Of a DNA stretch of 64,000 nucleotides, positions 16,330-25,781 are shown one piece after another; position 1 is the first letter of the stretch, and the number at the start of each line of letters is the position of its first letter. The notes below the pieces were generated by a model. That model saw only the letters and a list, made by a program, of their open reading frames with translations. It had not been told where the DNA came from and did not search any database. The stretch covers positions 62,001 to 126,000 of the forward strand of contig CBDBVC010000036.1 in the NCBI GenBank assembly GCA_965212525.1. Direction: 5' to 3'. This stretch comes from SZUA-38 sp965212525 (GTDB taxonomy: Bacteria; Pseudomonadota; Gammaproteobacteria; Xanthomonadales; SZUA-38). The position numbers and the translations under genes were made by a program.

Positions 16330-19279
16330 CAGGACAATCAGGATCACGGCAATACTGATCACGCTGGCGCTGGTAGTGCCAGCCTCGGCAAGTGCCAGGC
16401 CGAAGGCCGCCAAGCCGGCGGATTACGCAGAGAAGGCGCAATCCTGGAACCAGCATCAGCGCATGGAGCAGTCGTCGCTGTACCGAAACCTCGATTGGCG
16501 CAGCATTGGTCCGGTGATTCAGGGTGGCCGGCTGGTTGATATCGCGGTGCATCCGGACAACCCCTATACCTTCTATGTCGCCTACGCCTCAGGCGGACTG
16601 TGGAAAACCAGCGATAACGGCGTCAATTTCACCCCGCTGTTTGATCAGCAGGCCAGCATGATCATGGGTGATATCGCGATCGACCCGAATCAGCCAGATA
16701 CGCTCTGGGTAGGCACCGGTGAAAACAACTCCTCACGCTCATCCTATGGTGGCATGGGTGTTTACCGCTCGACCGATGGTGGTGTCAGCTGGAGCCACAT
16801 GGGTCTGGGTGAGACCGACAGGATCGGCGCCATCGTGGTTGATCCAGACAATTCCGATCGCGTTCTGGTGGCCGCGCTGGGACGGCTGTACACCGATGGC
16901 GGTGATCGCGGCATCTATCTGACCGAAGACGGCGGCAGCAGCTGGCAGCAGGTGCTGGCCGGTGATGGCTGGACCGGGTTCATCGACCTTGTGTTCAAAC
17001 CGGGTGATTTCAGCACCTTGTATGCCGCTTCCTGGGAGCGCAGTCGAACGCCCTGGAATTTTGTCGAGGGCGGTGAAGGCTCGGCAATCTGGCGTAGCAC
17101 CGATGGCGGCAGGAACTGGACCAGACTCAACGGCGGTTTCCCATCGGGAGGCCATGTCGGTCGCATCGGGCTGGCCGTCAGCCCGGATTCTCCCGACACG
17201 CTCTACGCCAGCGTGGACAACCAGAAGCCGCTGCCACAATCTGAGTGGGATATGGGTGACCGACCGGTCAATGCCAAGCGTCTGAGGAACATGAGCAAGG
17301 AGCAGTTCCTGATGCAGGACACGGACGAGGTTGAAGCCTTCATCCGCTCAAGCGACCTGCCGGTTGATGTCAACGCACAATCACTGATGGACATGATTCG
17401 CAGCGGTGAGATGACGCTCAGGGATCTGCTTGACGAGTTGAACGATGCCAATGCCAATCTGTTCAACAACGATATTGAAAGCCTGCAGGTGTGGCGTTCG
17501 GATGATGGCGGAGACAGCTGGCGCAAGACCCACGACAAACCATTGCAGCAGGTAGTGTTCAGTTATGGCTATTACTTTGGCGAGATCCGCGTTTCGCCAT
17601 CCGATATCAATCGCGTCTATGCACTTGGTGTGCCCATTATCACCTCCGATGACGGTGGCAGGAGCTGGCAGAGTATCCACGGACGCGGTGTGCACGTCGA
17701 TTATCAGTCCATGTGGGTGAATCCCGAATTCAGCGATCATCTTGTGGTGGGCAATGACGGTGGGCTGGACGCCAGTTTCGATGGCGGAAAGAGCTGGGTG
17801 AAAATCGATTCGCAACCGCTGGGACAGTTCTACACGGTCAATGTCGACATGGCGACGCCTTATAATGTGTTCGGTGGTCTGCAGGACAATGGCACCATCC
17901 GCTGTCCATCCACCAATGACTGGACGCGAGGCGAGGGTTGTCGCCGGATCAATGGTGGCGATGGCATGTACGTGGCGGTAGACCCACGCGACAACAAGAC
18001 AGTCTATACCGGTTATCAGTTTGGAAATTACGTTCGCATTGATCCGGATAACAGCCGTAATGAGGTGCGTCCTCGGGATGCCATCGGTGAATCGGCTCTG
18101 CGCTACAACTGGAACAGTCCGGTCATTCTGTCACCGCACAATGCCGATATCGTGTATTTCGGTGCCAACAGACTGTACCGATCCATGGACAAGGGGGCTA
18201 ACTGGACAGCGCTGAGCGAGGATCTGACACGTGCGGACGAGCGTGGCGATGTCCCGTTTGCCACACTGACCTCGGTCGATGAATCACCGCTGGCCTTTGG
18301 CCTGATATGGGTCGGAACCGACGACGGGCAGGTCTGGGTGACCGAAGATTCGGGCAGCAACTGGCGGAATGTGGCCAGGCGACTACCGCAGGAGCGCTGG
18401 GTCAGCCGTGTCGAGGCCTCTCCACACAAGCGCGACACGGCCTATGTCACGCTCAACGGTTACCGTAATGACGACATCACCAGTTATGTTTACCGGACAC
18501 GCAATCTCGGCCGTGACTGGCAATCCATTTCCGACGGCCTGCCTGCTGAAGCGGTTAATGTGATTGTTGCAGATCCCGTGGTCGACGGTCTGCTCTATGT
18601 TGGTACAGATCGTGGTGTGTATGTTTCCAGCGACGATGGCGATACATGGCAGTCACTGCAGGCAGGATTACCCAATGTGCCCGTGCATGACCTGGTGGTA
18701 CACCCACGTGACCGTGAACTGGTGGCTGGAACACACGGTCGCTCGTTCTGGGTGCTTGATGTGCTTCCGGTGCAGGAACTGGCTCTGACAGACAGTGATC
18801 AGCCGCAACTGTTTCCAGTCGAAGACGTGCAGGCATCGAGGGGCTGGCGCTCGCGTCCTTCACGCTGGTACGGACACCTGCAGACACCACCCGAGGTGGA
18901 GATCAGCTATCACGCACATGAAGACGGTACCATGGAAATCAGCATCATCGATGCTGAGGACAATACCGTTGCCAGTTTCAATCATGCAGTTACCCGCGGT
19001 CCTGGTGCAACATCCTGGGGTCTGCTGGTCGATGCCGAAACCGTGATTGCAGCGGAAAAGGCCGCCTACGATGCTCTCGACCCGGAGCAACAGTCGCTGG
19101 CGCAGCTGGGCTACAGTGAATCCAGACGGCTCGGGCACCCCCTGCTGGCAAGGCCCGGCGACTACACCGTACGGATCAAATTGGGCGATGCGAGCGCCGA
19201 GCGAGGATTCGAGGTCAAGGCGCCTGCCGCCTATACACCAAGAACGAAGCCGAAGTTTACATTGCGCGGGCGCAAGTAG
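16316..19279 (+). CDS. Exported Asp-box (BNR/sortilin-type) repeat protein
   Basis: About 987 aa from the second of two adjacent ATGs (16313, 16316) after a GGGGG stretch, overlapping the protease stop by 14 bases. A signal peptide ends near SASA. The mature protein carries about eleven Asp-box loops of the form S-x-D-G-G-x-x-W, for example STDGGVSW, TEDGGSSW, SDDGGRSW and SFDGGKSW, which build VPS10/sialidase-like beta propellers. No sialidase catalytic arginine triad was recognised, so it is more likely a binding or scaffold protein than a glycosidase. Coupling to the protease gene hints at shared envelope protein handling. Confidence 0.75.
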   Translation: MTVNNRTIRITAILITLALVVPASASARPKAAKPADYAEKAQSWNQHQRMEQSSLYRNLDWRSIGPVIQGGRLVDIAVHPDNPYTFYVAYASGGLWKTSDNGVNFTPLFDQQASMIMGDIAIDPNQPDTLWVGTGENNSSRSSYGGMGVYRSTDGGVSWSHMGLGETDRIGAIVVDPDNSDRVLVAALGRLYTDGGDRGIYLTEDGGSSWQQVLAGDGWTGFIDLVFKPGDFSTLYAASWERSRTPWNFVEGGEGSAIWRSTDGGRNWTRLNGGFPSGGHVGRIGLAVSPDSPDTLYASVDNQKPLPQSEWDMGDRPVNAKRLRNMSKEQFLMQDTDEVEAFIRSSDLPVDVNAQSLMDMIRSGEMTLRDLLDELNDANANLFNNDIESLQVWRSDDGGDSWRKTHDKPLQQVVFSYGYYFGEIRVSPSDINRVYALGVPIITSDDGGRSWQSIHGRGVHVDYQSMWVNPEFSDHLVVGNDGGLDASFDGGKSWVKIDSQPLGQFYTVNVDMATPYNVFGGLQDNGTIRCPSTNDWTRGEGCRRINGGDGMYVAVDPRDNKTVYTGYQFGNYVRIDPDNSRNEVRPRDAIGESALRYNWNSPVILSPHNADIVYFGANRLYRSMDKGANWTALSEDLTRADERGDVPFATLTSVDESPLAFGLIWVGTDDGQVWVTEDSGSNWRNVARRLPQERWVSRVEASPHKRDTAYVTLNGYRNDDITSYVYRTRNLGRDWQSISDGLPAEAVNVIVADPVVDGLLYVGTDRGVYVSSDDGDTWQSLQAGLPNVPVHDLVVHPRDRELVAGTHGRSFWVLDVLPVQELALTDSDQPQLFPVEDVQASRGWRSRPSRWYGHLQTPPEVEISYHAHEDGTMEISIIDAEDNTVASFNHAVTRGPGATSWGLLVDAETVIAAEKAAYDALDPEQQSLAQLGYSESRRLGHPLLARPGDYTVRIKLGDASAERGFEVKAPAAYTPRTKPKFTLRGRK

Positions 19280-19285
19280 TCGTCT

Positions 19286-19669
19286 TTAGCTGTTTTCCTG
19301 GCCAGGTATGCAGAATACGTTAAGCTTGTTGCCATCCAGATCACGGAAGTAGCCGGCATAGAAATTGTCACCACGGGGGCCCGGTTCGCCTTCATCCGTT
19401 GCTCCCAGTGACATGGCCTTGTTGTACATGGTATCCACCTGATCGGTGGATTTGACGGCCAGTGCAATCATGGTGCCGTTGCCTGATGTGGCAGGATTGC
19501 CATCATACGGTTTGGTGATGCTCAGAGCCGGTCGGTCCGGCGCGACTGACCAGGCAATGAAGGTGTCAAATTCCATGAATCTCCTGGCACCCAGTTCAGC
19601 CAGCAGGTTGTCGTAGAATGCAGCGGCCTTGTCGAACTGGTTGGTGCCCAGTGTGACGTATCCAATCAT
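19286..19669 (-). CDS. VOC family protein (glyoxalase/bleomycin-resistance fold)
   Basis: 127 aa. It begins MIGYVTLGTNQFDKAAAFYD, the usual start of these metal-binding or metal-free dioxygenase-like proteins. It ends with FYAGYFRDLDGNKLNVFC, the C-terminal beta strand that carries the last ligand position. AAGGAGATC precedes the ATG. Similar proteins have varied roles and the substrate cannot be read from sequence. It is convergent with the Asp-box repeat gene, six bases away. Confidence 0.8.
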   Translation of the reverse strand: MIGYVTLGTNQFDKAAAFYDNLLAELGARRFMEFDTFIAWSVAPDRPALSITKPYDGNPATSGNGTMIALAVKSTDQVDTMYNKAMSLGATDEGEPGPRGDNFYAGYFRDLDGNKLNVFCIPGQENS

Positions 19670-19923
19670 GTGTGATCTCCTTCGGTTGCATTATTGAGCG
19701 CAATTCAGCTCGTGAATGGCAAATTTCTGACACGATAGATGTGAATTATGGCACACCCATTATGCGATTCCCTGTTAACATACTCCACTCAAGGGTGCAC
19801 GGAACAAGTGATAAATGCCGGCTACGGCTGTACAATTATAGACTTGCCTGAAGTTCACTGACCGTGGGGCTTGGCTGACCCGTCCACAGATCTGCATAAT
19901 TTTGCGTCCATACAGGTACCCAG

Positions 19924-21582
19924 ATGAAAAAGTTGTTTGGTCCGATATCAATGACATTGTTGCTGGTCATGCTGGCGACATGTTCCACAGTACCGGACAG
20001 ACGTATCGCGCCGATATCGTCGGTCGCTGCCTACGCACCCGCTGAAACGGCCTATTTCCTGGCCAACAAGCGGACACCGGATCCTGATGTGGCAGCATCC
20101 TCGTGGCGAATGATTCAGCCGACGCTGGATTTCGTGCAGACACTGATCACGGTGTCACTCAGCAATCAGGACGCGCCACCGGCTCTGGTGCCTGTCATGA
20201 TCGAGCTCGATGGCAAGCTGAACAGGACAGGATTCAGTGAACTGGGTCTGGACGGCAATGGCGATATCGCCATCTATGGTCATGGCGTTTTCCCGGTCAT
20301 TCGTGCTCATGTGGCAGATGCCGAGTTGCTGGAACAAACCCTGTCGCGCATTCTGGCCAATGCCGGCGATGCCTATCGCCTCGCCAGCTTCGATGACATG
20401 CCCTATCATGAACTCACAGCCGGCAAGGTCAGGATTCTGCTGATAACGCGCAGTAATCAGATGATAATGTCAATCTTTCATCAGGACTATCAGCCAGTCA
20501 TCCTGCCTCATCTGTTTGCTGAAGGCCCGATGCAGCTGAATATCCTCAACAGCGGCCAGATCGATCAGGTGAACAGCGCGCTGGGCACCCTCGAGCAGTC
20601 ACCCACCATCCATTTCGATACTGGCAGGTTCATGTCGGCGATGGTTGGTCCAGGTGCTGTCGATGATCCTGTGTTTGCCGAGTTTGCCGGCATGCTGGGC
20701 GAAGTCTGCATTGCTGAAATCATGGACATGACCACAGTCGTGCCTTCGACATCTGCTGGCTATACCATCGTCAATGAGTCAGTCATTTCATCGGTTGGCG
20801 TGCTGGCCATACGTCCTGACCTCAATCAGGGCCTGAGACAGGCTGTCAGGTCGGTTCCGGGTATCGGGGCACGCCGGAATGGCCTGATCAATTTCGGCAT
20901 GGGTTTCGACATTCCGCGCAGCAGGGAATTTCTGGCGCAACAGGCTGGCAGTATCCTCGCTGATCCGTATCAGTGCGAATTCCTCAGTGGGCTCAATTCG
21001 GCAGCAGCAAAACTGGATGAGTCCATGAAGTCACCACTGCCCCCATTCATAGCCAATTTCTTCGGCTTTCGCCTGAACCTGGTCGACGCCAATCTGGCAA
21101 CGGAGTTACCGACCGAGCTGAAGGCAGTGCTGATGCTTTCAATTGACAGCGCACCCACCCTGCTGATGATGGTGTCAGCCCTGATGCCCGAGCTAGCCGA
21201 TCTCGGTTTGCAGCCGGACGGTGTGGCTGTCAGCATGCCGGAGGGCATGATTCCGATTCCGGTAGAGAACCCCAGCGTTGCGATGTCCGAGTCGGCGATC
21301 GTGATGACCGTCGGCAGTGAGATGGTGACCGAAATCGACAGCTATCTGACAGCCATACACCCTGAAAAACCGATATTGATGAGCATTGGTTACAGTGGTG
21401 AGGGCATGGATTACTTCAATTCGATGAATCAGTCAGCACTGAAGGATTATTTCAGTGAAGCAGGCGAAGCCCTGCCCAGCATGTATGGCTGGCTGGACTA
21501 TCTGAATGGTGATCTGTATTTCAGCGATGACGGCCTGATGATGACATCATATGCCCGAATCCTGCAGCAGGGTGAAGACTAG
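19924..21582 (+). CDS. Exported protein, first of two tandem paralogues
   Basis: 552 aa with a leader ending in MLATC; the -1 Thr makes the lipobox atypical. Shared features with the gene at 21698 include an APAETAYFLANKRT segment near the start, the phrase DGNGDIAIYGHGVFPVIRAHV, VRSVPGIGARRNGLINFGMGFDI, a DPYQCEF segment and PLPPFIANFFGFRLNL. The layout of an early ADT/AET-YFxAN phrase recalls the DUF3352 type. No catalytic motif is seen. The two genes probably arose by duplication and encode surface or periplasmic proteins. Confidence 0.6.
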   Translation: MKKLFGPISMTLLLVMLATCSTVPDRRIAPISSVAAYAPAETAYFLANKRTPDPDVAASSWRMIQPTLDFVQTLITVSLSNQDAPPALVPVMIELDGKLNRTGFSELGLDGNGDIAIYGHGVFPVIRAHVADAELLEQTLSRILANAGDAYRLASFDDMPYHELTAGKVRILLITRSNQMIMSIFHQDYQPVILPHLFAEGPMQLNILNSGQIDQVNSALGTLEQSPTIHFDTGRFMSAMVGPGAVDDPVFAEFAGMLGEVCIAEIMDMTTVVPSTSAGYTIVNESVISSVGVLAIRPDLNQGLRQAVRSVPGIGARRNGLINFGMGFDIPRSREFLAQQAGSILADPYQCEFLSGLNSAAAKLDESMKSPLPPFIANFFGFRLNLVDANLATELPTELKAVLMLSIDSAPTLLMMVSALMPELADLGLQPDGVAVSMPEGMIPIPVENPSVAMSESAIVMTVGSEMVTEIDSYLTAIHPEKPILMSIGYSGEGMDYFNSMNQSALKDYFSEAGEALPSMYGWLDYLNGDLYFSDDGLMMTSYARILQQGED

Positions 21583-21630
21583 ACAGGGAACGATAAACGG
21601 TGCTGACTATCGGCACAATAACAGGGTGAG

Positions 21631-21650
21631 CTGGTGTGGTATAACACCAG
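21631..21650 (+). promoter_or_regulatory. Hairpin between the paralogous lipoprotein genes
   Basis: CTGGTGT (21631-21637) and ACACCAG (21644-21650) are perfect complements across a six-base loop, 47 bases before the next ATG. There is no T tract, so it is not a standard terminator. GGTATAAC within it resembles a -10 box, so an operator over the second gene's promoter is possible. Confidence 0.3.
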
Positions 21651-21697
21651 CATGGCAATGATTTGAAATTGCATATTTTTAATTTGGGAGCAAGGTA

Positions 21698-23371
21698 ATG
21701 AAACGAAAACTTCAATTTCTGGCCGCAGCAGCGATGTGTCTGATGCTCATCGCTTGCAGCGATGATGATAGTGCGACAACATCAACGACATCATCATCTG
21801 CACCGGCAGCTGCAAAATCCAGCCAGCAGTCTGACCTGCTGGACTATATTCCGGCAGATACACCGTATGTCTTTGCCAATCTTCAGACTATGCCGGATGA
21901 CATGATCGATGTGATGTGGAAGATGGCTGATCCATCAATGTCCATGTACCAGTCAATGATCACCAATGCACTGTCCGAGGGCAATCTGCCACCGGCTGTG
22001 GAGGCACTGCTGTCAGAACTGGATGGCAACATGAGCCGTGAGGGCATGGCCAATATGGGCTTTGCTGAAGACGGCAATTTTGCTTTCTACGGTGTGGGTG
22101 TTTTCCCCGTTATGCGCATGGGTGTCGCTGATGAAGGCAAGCTGACCGCAATGATCGATCGCGTGATGGCGAAAGCTGGCGCAGAGATGCAGAAAGCCAG
22201 CCTCGGTGGCGTCTCCTATTACATGGGTGGCGATAACGAAGGTTCGTTCGTGCTCAGCGTGAACGACGGTCAGCTGGTTGCCGGTATCTTCCCGACTCAG
22301 GCAAAGGATGCGCTGCTGCCAAGCGTGCTGGGTACCTCCAAGCCCTCTGAAAACATTGCCGACAGTGGCCGAATCGAGGCGGCCAACAAGCGTCTGGGAC
22401 TGCTGCCCTATGGCACATTGCTGATTGACACAGTGAAGCTCACGCGTGAAGTACTCGAAAACAACAGCCCGGGTAGTGAAGTGTTTGCCGAGGTAAGAGC
22501 CGGACTTGATGCTGTCTGTGTCGGCGAGTTCATCGATATGGCCGGCGTTGTACCCGGAATCGTCTACGGCTTTGACAGCATGACCGACTCGTCAGTCAGC
22601 CAGCGTGGTGTCATTGGTATCCGCAAGGACATTGCCAGCGGCTTCAAGGATGTGATCCGCGCCGTCCCCGGCATAGGCTCGGGTGGTGATGCCATGTTCA
22701 GTTTCGGTATGGGTTTTGACATTCTGAAGATGAAGAGCTTCCTGGTCTCACGCATTGAAGCCATTCAGAACGACCCGTATCAGTGCGCTCACTTGCAGGA
22801 ATTGAACAATTCGACCTCTGAAATGCTGGCTCAGATCAATCAGCCGCTGCCTCCGTTTGTCGGTAATTTCTACGGCATGCGCATGGATCTGCTCAATGGC
22901 AATTTTGATGGCCCGATGCCGACCGGTGTTGAAGCCAGGGTCATGTTCGGAATCGACAACCCACAGTCGCTCATCATGATGGGAGCTGCCATGATGCCTG
23001 AGCTGGCTGAACTGCAGATCCCCAGCAACGGTGACCCTGTTCCACTGCCAGCTGGCATGATTCCACTGCCAATGGATGCACCGCACGTCTCGATGATGAG
23101 TCACGGTATCGCATTCTCTGTCGGCAATGGCGTACAGGACGGACTCAAGGACTATCTTGATGCTGACCTGCCGTCACCAGCCCCCTTCATGGCGATGAGC
23201 TACAGCGGCGACCTGATGGACATGTACCTGCAGAAGATGAATGAATTTGCCCAGGCCTATGGCCAGAGCACGATGATGCCCAGTTCAATGGAATGGATGG
23301 ATCGTGCAGAAGCAACCTTCGTCATCTCCGATCGTGGCATCGAGATGTCAGGCACTACATACCTGAAATAA
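21698..23371 (+). CDS. Lipoprotein, second of two tandem paralogues
   Basis: 557 aa. Lipobox LIAC with Cys20, then Ser21, fits outer-membrane sorting. A Ser/Thr/Ala-rich linker (about 25-45) is followed by DYIPADTPYVFANLQ, DGNFAFYGVGVFPVMRMGV, IRAVPGIGSGGDAMFSFGMG, NDPYQCAHL and PLPPFVGNFYGMRMDL, all aligned with the preceding gene. Two conserved cysteines may pair. The phrase PADTPYVFANL resembles the start of DUF3352-type proteins. An intrinsic terminator follows the stop by 29 bases. Confidence 0.65.
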   Translation: MKRKLQFLAAAAMCLMLIACSDDDSATTSTTSSSAPAAAKSSQQSDLLDYIPADTPYVFANLQTMPDDMIDVMWKMADPSMSMYQSMITNALSEGNLPPAVEALLSELDGNMSREGMANMGFAEDGNFAFYGVGVFPVMRMGVADEGKLTAMIDRVMAKAGAEMQKASLGGVSYYMGGDNEGSFVLSVNDGQLVAGIFPTQAKDALLPSVLGTSKPSENIADSGRIEAANKRLGLLPYGTLLIDTVKLTREVLENNSPGSEVFAEVRAGLDAVCVGEFIDMAGVVPGIVYGFDSMTDSSVSQRGVIGIRKDIASGFKDVIRAVPGIGSGGDAMFSFGMGFDILKMKSFLVSRIEAIQNDPYQCAHLQELNNSTSEMLAQINQPLPPFVGNFYGMRMDLLNGNFDGPMPTGVEARVMFGIDNPQSLIMMGAAMMPELAELQIPSNGDPVPLPAGMIPLPMDAPHVSMMSHGIAFSVGNGVQDGLKDYLDADLPSPAPFMAMSYSGDLMDMYLQKMNEFAQAYGQSTMMPSSMEWMDRAEATFVISDRGIEMSGTTYLK

Positions 23372-23400
23372 GTGCCACATCGCCAATAAGGCATTTCTTC

Positions 23401-23430
23401 AAGGCTCCGGTTTTTCCGGAGCCTTGTTGT
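23401..23430 (+). terminator. Intrinsic terminator after the lipoprotein pair
   Basis: AAGGCTCCGG (23401-23410) and CCGGAGCCTT (23416-23425) form a perfect 10-bp stem with a TTTTT loop, followed by GTTGTT. Strong hairpin; the trailing T run is weak. Confidence 0.75.
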
Positions 23431-23521
23431 TCCACATCACAGTTTGTGTCATTGCCCATTTGCTGGAATCGTGAAACAAACGGTACAATCAACCGAACGG
23501 TTAACCACAGGATAGCCAAAC

Positions 23522-24898
23522 ATGTTCCGCCGACGACGCAGAAGACGCAGACGACTGGGTGATCGCATCATCTGGATTTTCCAGGTGGTGATCATACTCG
23601 GGCTGGTGTCGGTTGGCGGTCTCAAGCTCTTCCAGCATTACAAGATCAAGCAGGTGCTGGAGATGTCTGCCAGCAACCTCTCTGATTTTGGCAATCTCTC
23701 CTGGCAGGATCTGAGCGTCGCATTCGATGGAACTGTCGAAATAACCGACCTTGAATTCGAATCTGATGGCGGTGAATCATTTGAAGCTGATCTGGTTCGC
23801 CTGCACACACCGGGAATTTTCTATATCATCGGTATTGACTCGGAAGCGGTCCTGCCGATTGGCATGCAGGGGGAAATACAGGGATTTACCTCGGATATCG
23901 ACAGCGTCGTGAGCCCGACCTCGGTCAACTGGGCAGTAACCGGAAACCCTTTCGAAGCACATGCCTGTGGTGATATCAAGCGATTTGACTCACCCCAGCT
24001 CATAGCCATGGGGCTGTCTGGCAACAAACGCATCGATGTCGATTTCAGTTACGAGATCGAACCGCCCAACAAGGTTACTGTCAACTGGAACCAGTATCTG
24101 GGTGAAGTCGGGAACTATCGACTGGAAATCGGACTGTCGACTGACAACATGCGATCACTGATGAACCTGACATCGATGTCTGACATGAAGCTTACCGGGA
24201 TGACCTTTCTGGTTGATGTGGCCGACTTCAACAGGGTTCGAAATGACTTCTGTGCCCGCGAACGAGGCATCAACCGATCGCAGTTCATTGCAGAGCATTT
24301 GCAGTCGATTCGGGACGAAACCCGATCGATGGGCCTGGAATTCAACCAGGAGTTTTATGATCAGTACTGGGATTTCACACACGGGAGAGGCAGCTGGACT
24401 ATCCTCAGCAATCAGGAGGACAAGCGCGAAGTGCTGGTACGCAACATCCGGTTTTCCTCATTCCCCGATATGATGGATGACCTTATCCTGTACGGTGCTA
24501 TCACATCGACGGATCACGAAATACTGGAAGTCACCACGCTGGCCAATTACAAGGCTCCGGGGCAGAGTACCGTTGTGACCGTGACTGACCCAGTCAGTGG
24601 TGAGGTGACCACCAATACCGTGGTTGCCGTCGACTCCGACCCGGTTCAGTCTCAGCCGGTTGCATCGGCCGACAGCATTACCTTGCCCTTTTTTGATATC
24701 AAGCCCGAAGAGCTGATGCGCTACAAGGATTACCAGGTGCGTCTGTCTACCCTCAACAACCGGATCTATTCCGGTTATGTCGATGACATCAAGGGGCGCC
24801 AGGTCATACTGGACACCTATGTCACCGGCCAGGGGCAGGCGATGATACCGATCTCGATCGATCAGATCGCCAGGGTCGTGGTTCTGCGCCACAACTGA
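23522..24898 (+). CDS. Membrane-anchored hypothetical protein with poly-arginine N-terminus
   Basis: 458 aa. It begins MF followed by nine arginines, LGDR, then the membrane helix IIWIFQVVIILGLVSVGGL. The inside-positive rule predicts a cytoplasmic N-terminus with the large beta-rich body in the periplasm. The body resembles no family I recognise. Near the C-terminus VRLSTLNNRIYSGYVDDIKG and GQAMIPISIDQIARVVVL read like a small barrel domain. It stands alone between a terminator and the convergent comF gene. Confidence 0.6.
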   Translation: MFRRRRRRRRRLGDRIIWIFQVVIILGLVSVGGLKLFQHYKIKQVLEMSASNLSDFGNLSWQDLSVAFDGTVEITDLEFESDGGESFEADLVRLHTPGIFYIIGIDSEAVLPIGMQGEIQGFTSDIDSVVSPTSVNWAVTGNPFEAHACGDIKRFDSPQLIAMGLSGNKRIDVDFSYEIEPPNKVTVNWNQYLGEVGNYRLEIGLSTDNMRSLMNLTSMSDMKLTGMTFLVDVADFNRVRNDFCARERGINRSQFIAEHLQSIRDETRSMGLEFNQEFYDQYWDFTHGRGSWTILSNQEDKREVLVRNIRFSSFPDMMDDLILYGAITSTDHEILEVTTLANYKAPGQSTVVTVTDPVSGEVTTNTVVAVDSDPVQSQPVASADSITLPFFDIKPEELMRYKDYQVRLSTLNNRIYSGYVDDIKGRQVILDTYVTGQGQAMIPISIDQIARVVVLRHN

Positions 24899-24929
24899 CA
24901 CCGGTTTCACTCATCAGCATGATGAGGGT

Positions 24930-25634
24930 TCAGGCACGAGCGATGACCCAGACGGTAACAGAAGCGGCACCCGCCAGTTTCAGGATGCGACTGCATTCAT
25001 TGACTGTACTGCCGGTAGTCATCACATCATCAATCAGCAGGACATCCAGTCCAAGTATATCGCCCTTATCCACCCTGAAAGCATTCTTCAGATTCCTGTG
25101 GCGTGCATCGCGACTCAGCCCGGATTGTGCCTCTGTAGCCTGATGCCGCACCAGCAGATTACGGCTTGTTTTCAGCGGCTTCTCTGGCTGAGGTGACATG
25201 CGGCAAAGCTGCTGGGCAATTTCGCTGGCCTGATTGAAGCCACGATCGCATTGGCGGTCTTTGTGCAGGGGTACCGGTACGCACAGATCTGTGGCGGGAA
25301 ACTGTCGAACTTTCAACATCAGTTCTGCGATGGTTCGAGACAGATACAACTGCTGGCCAAACTTGAAGCGATGAATCAGCTGATCCAGCGGTTCGATATA
25401 CCTGAAGTCTGCAATCACCCTGTCAAAATGGGGAGGCACTGTCAGGCAGGGGCCGCACTGGCTGGCAGATTGCGGTATCTCGATACCGCATGAGAGGCAT
25501 TGATGCCGTGTACGGGACATGTCGGCCAGGCAGGCATCGCATATCCCCTGAACTTCACCATCATGATCGAGGCAGAACAGACAGGGCTGTGGCATCAGCA
25601 TATCCAGCCATCGCCTGATGTGACTTACTGACAT
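24930..25634 (-). CDS. comF: ComF family phosphoribosyltransferase-like protein
   Basis: 234 aa from the ATG at 25634; the longer frame upstream is not needed. The N-terminus has zinc-finger cysteines (CLFC, CDAC, CLSC, CGPC). The C-terminal phosphoribosyltransferase domain has VPVPLHKDRQCDRGFNQA and the PRPP loop VLLIDDVMTTGSTVNEC. ComF/GntX proteins take part in DNA uptake for transformation or in utilisation of DNA. It is divergent from bioB, a frequent neighbour of comF in gammaproteobacteria. Confidence 0.88.
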   Translation of the reverse strand: MSVSHIRRWLDMLMPQPCLFCLDHDGEVQGICDACLADMSRTRHQCLSCGIEIPQSASQCGPCLTVPPHFDRVIADFRYIEPLDQLIHRFKFGQQLYLSRTIAELMLKVRQFPATDLCVPVPLHKDRQCDRGFNQASEIAQQLCRMSPQPEKPLKTSRNLLVRHQATEAQSGLSRDARHRNLKNAFRVDKGDILGLDVLLIDDVMTTGSTVNECSRILKLAGAASVTVWVIARA

Positions 25635-25781
25635 GATCAGAAATCCGTTTCCTGACGAGAATGGTGTATTATCGGTTTTTCTGAAAATCGCGCTGTCAGA
25701 TGCCTGCTGCTCTGACGGTCGGATAATTGATACAGAACCAACGTCAGCCCGACGGTTTGTCACACGGAGCCCGCACAACAG

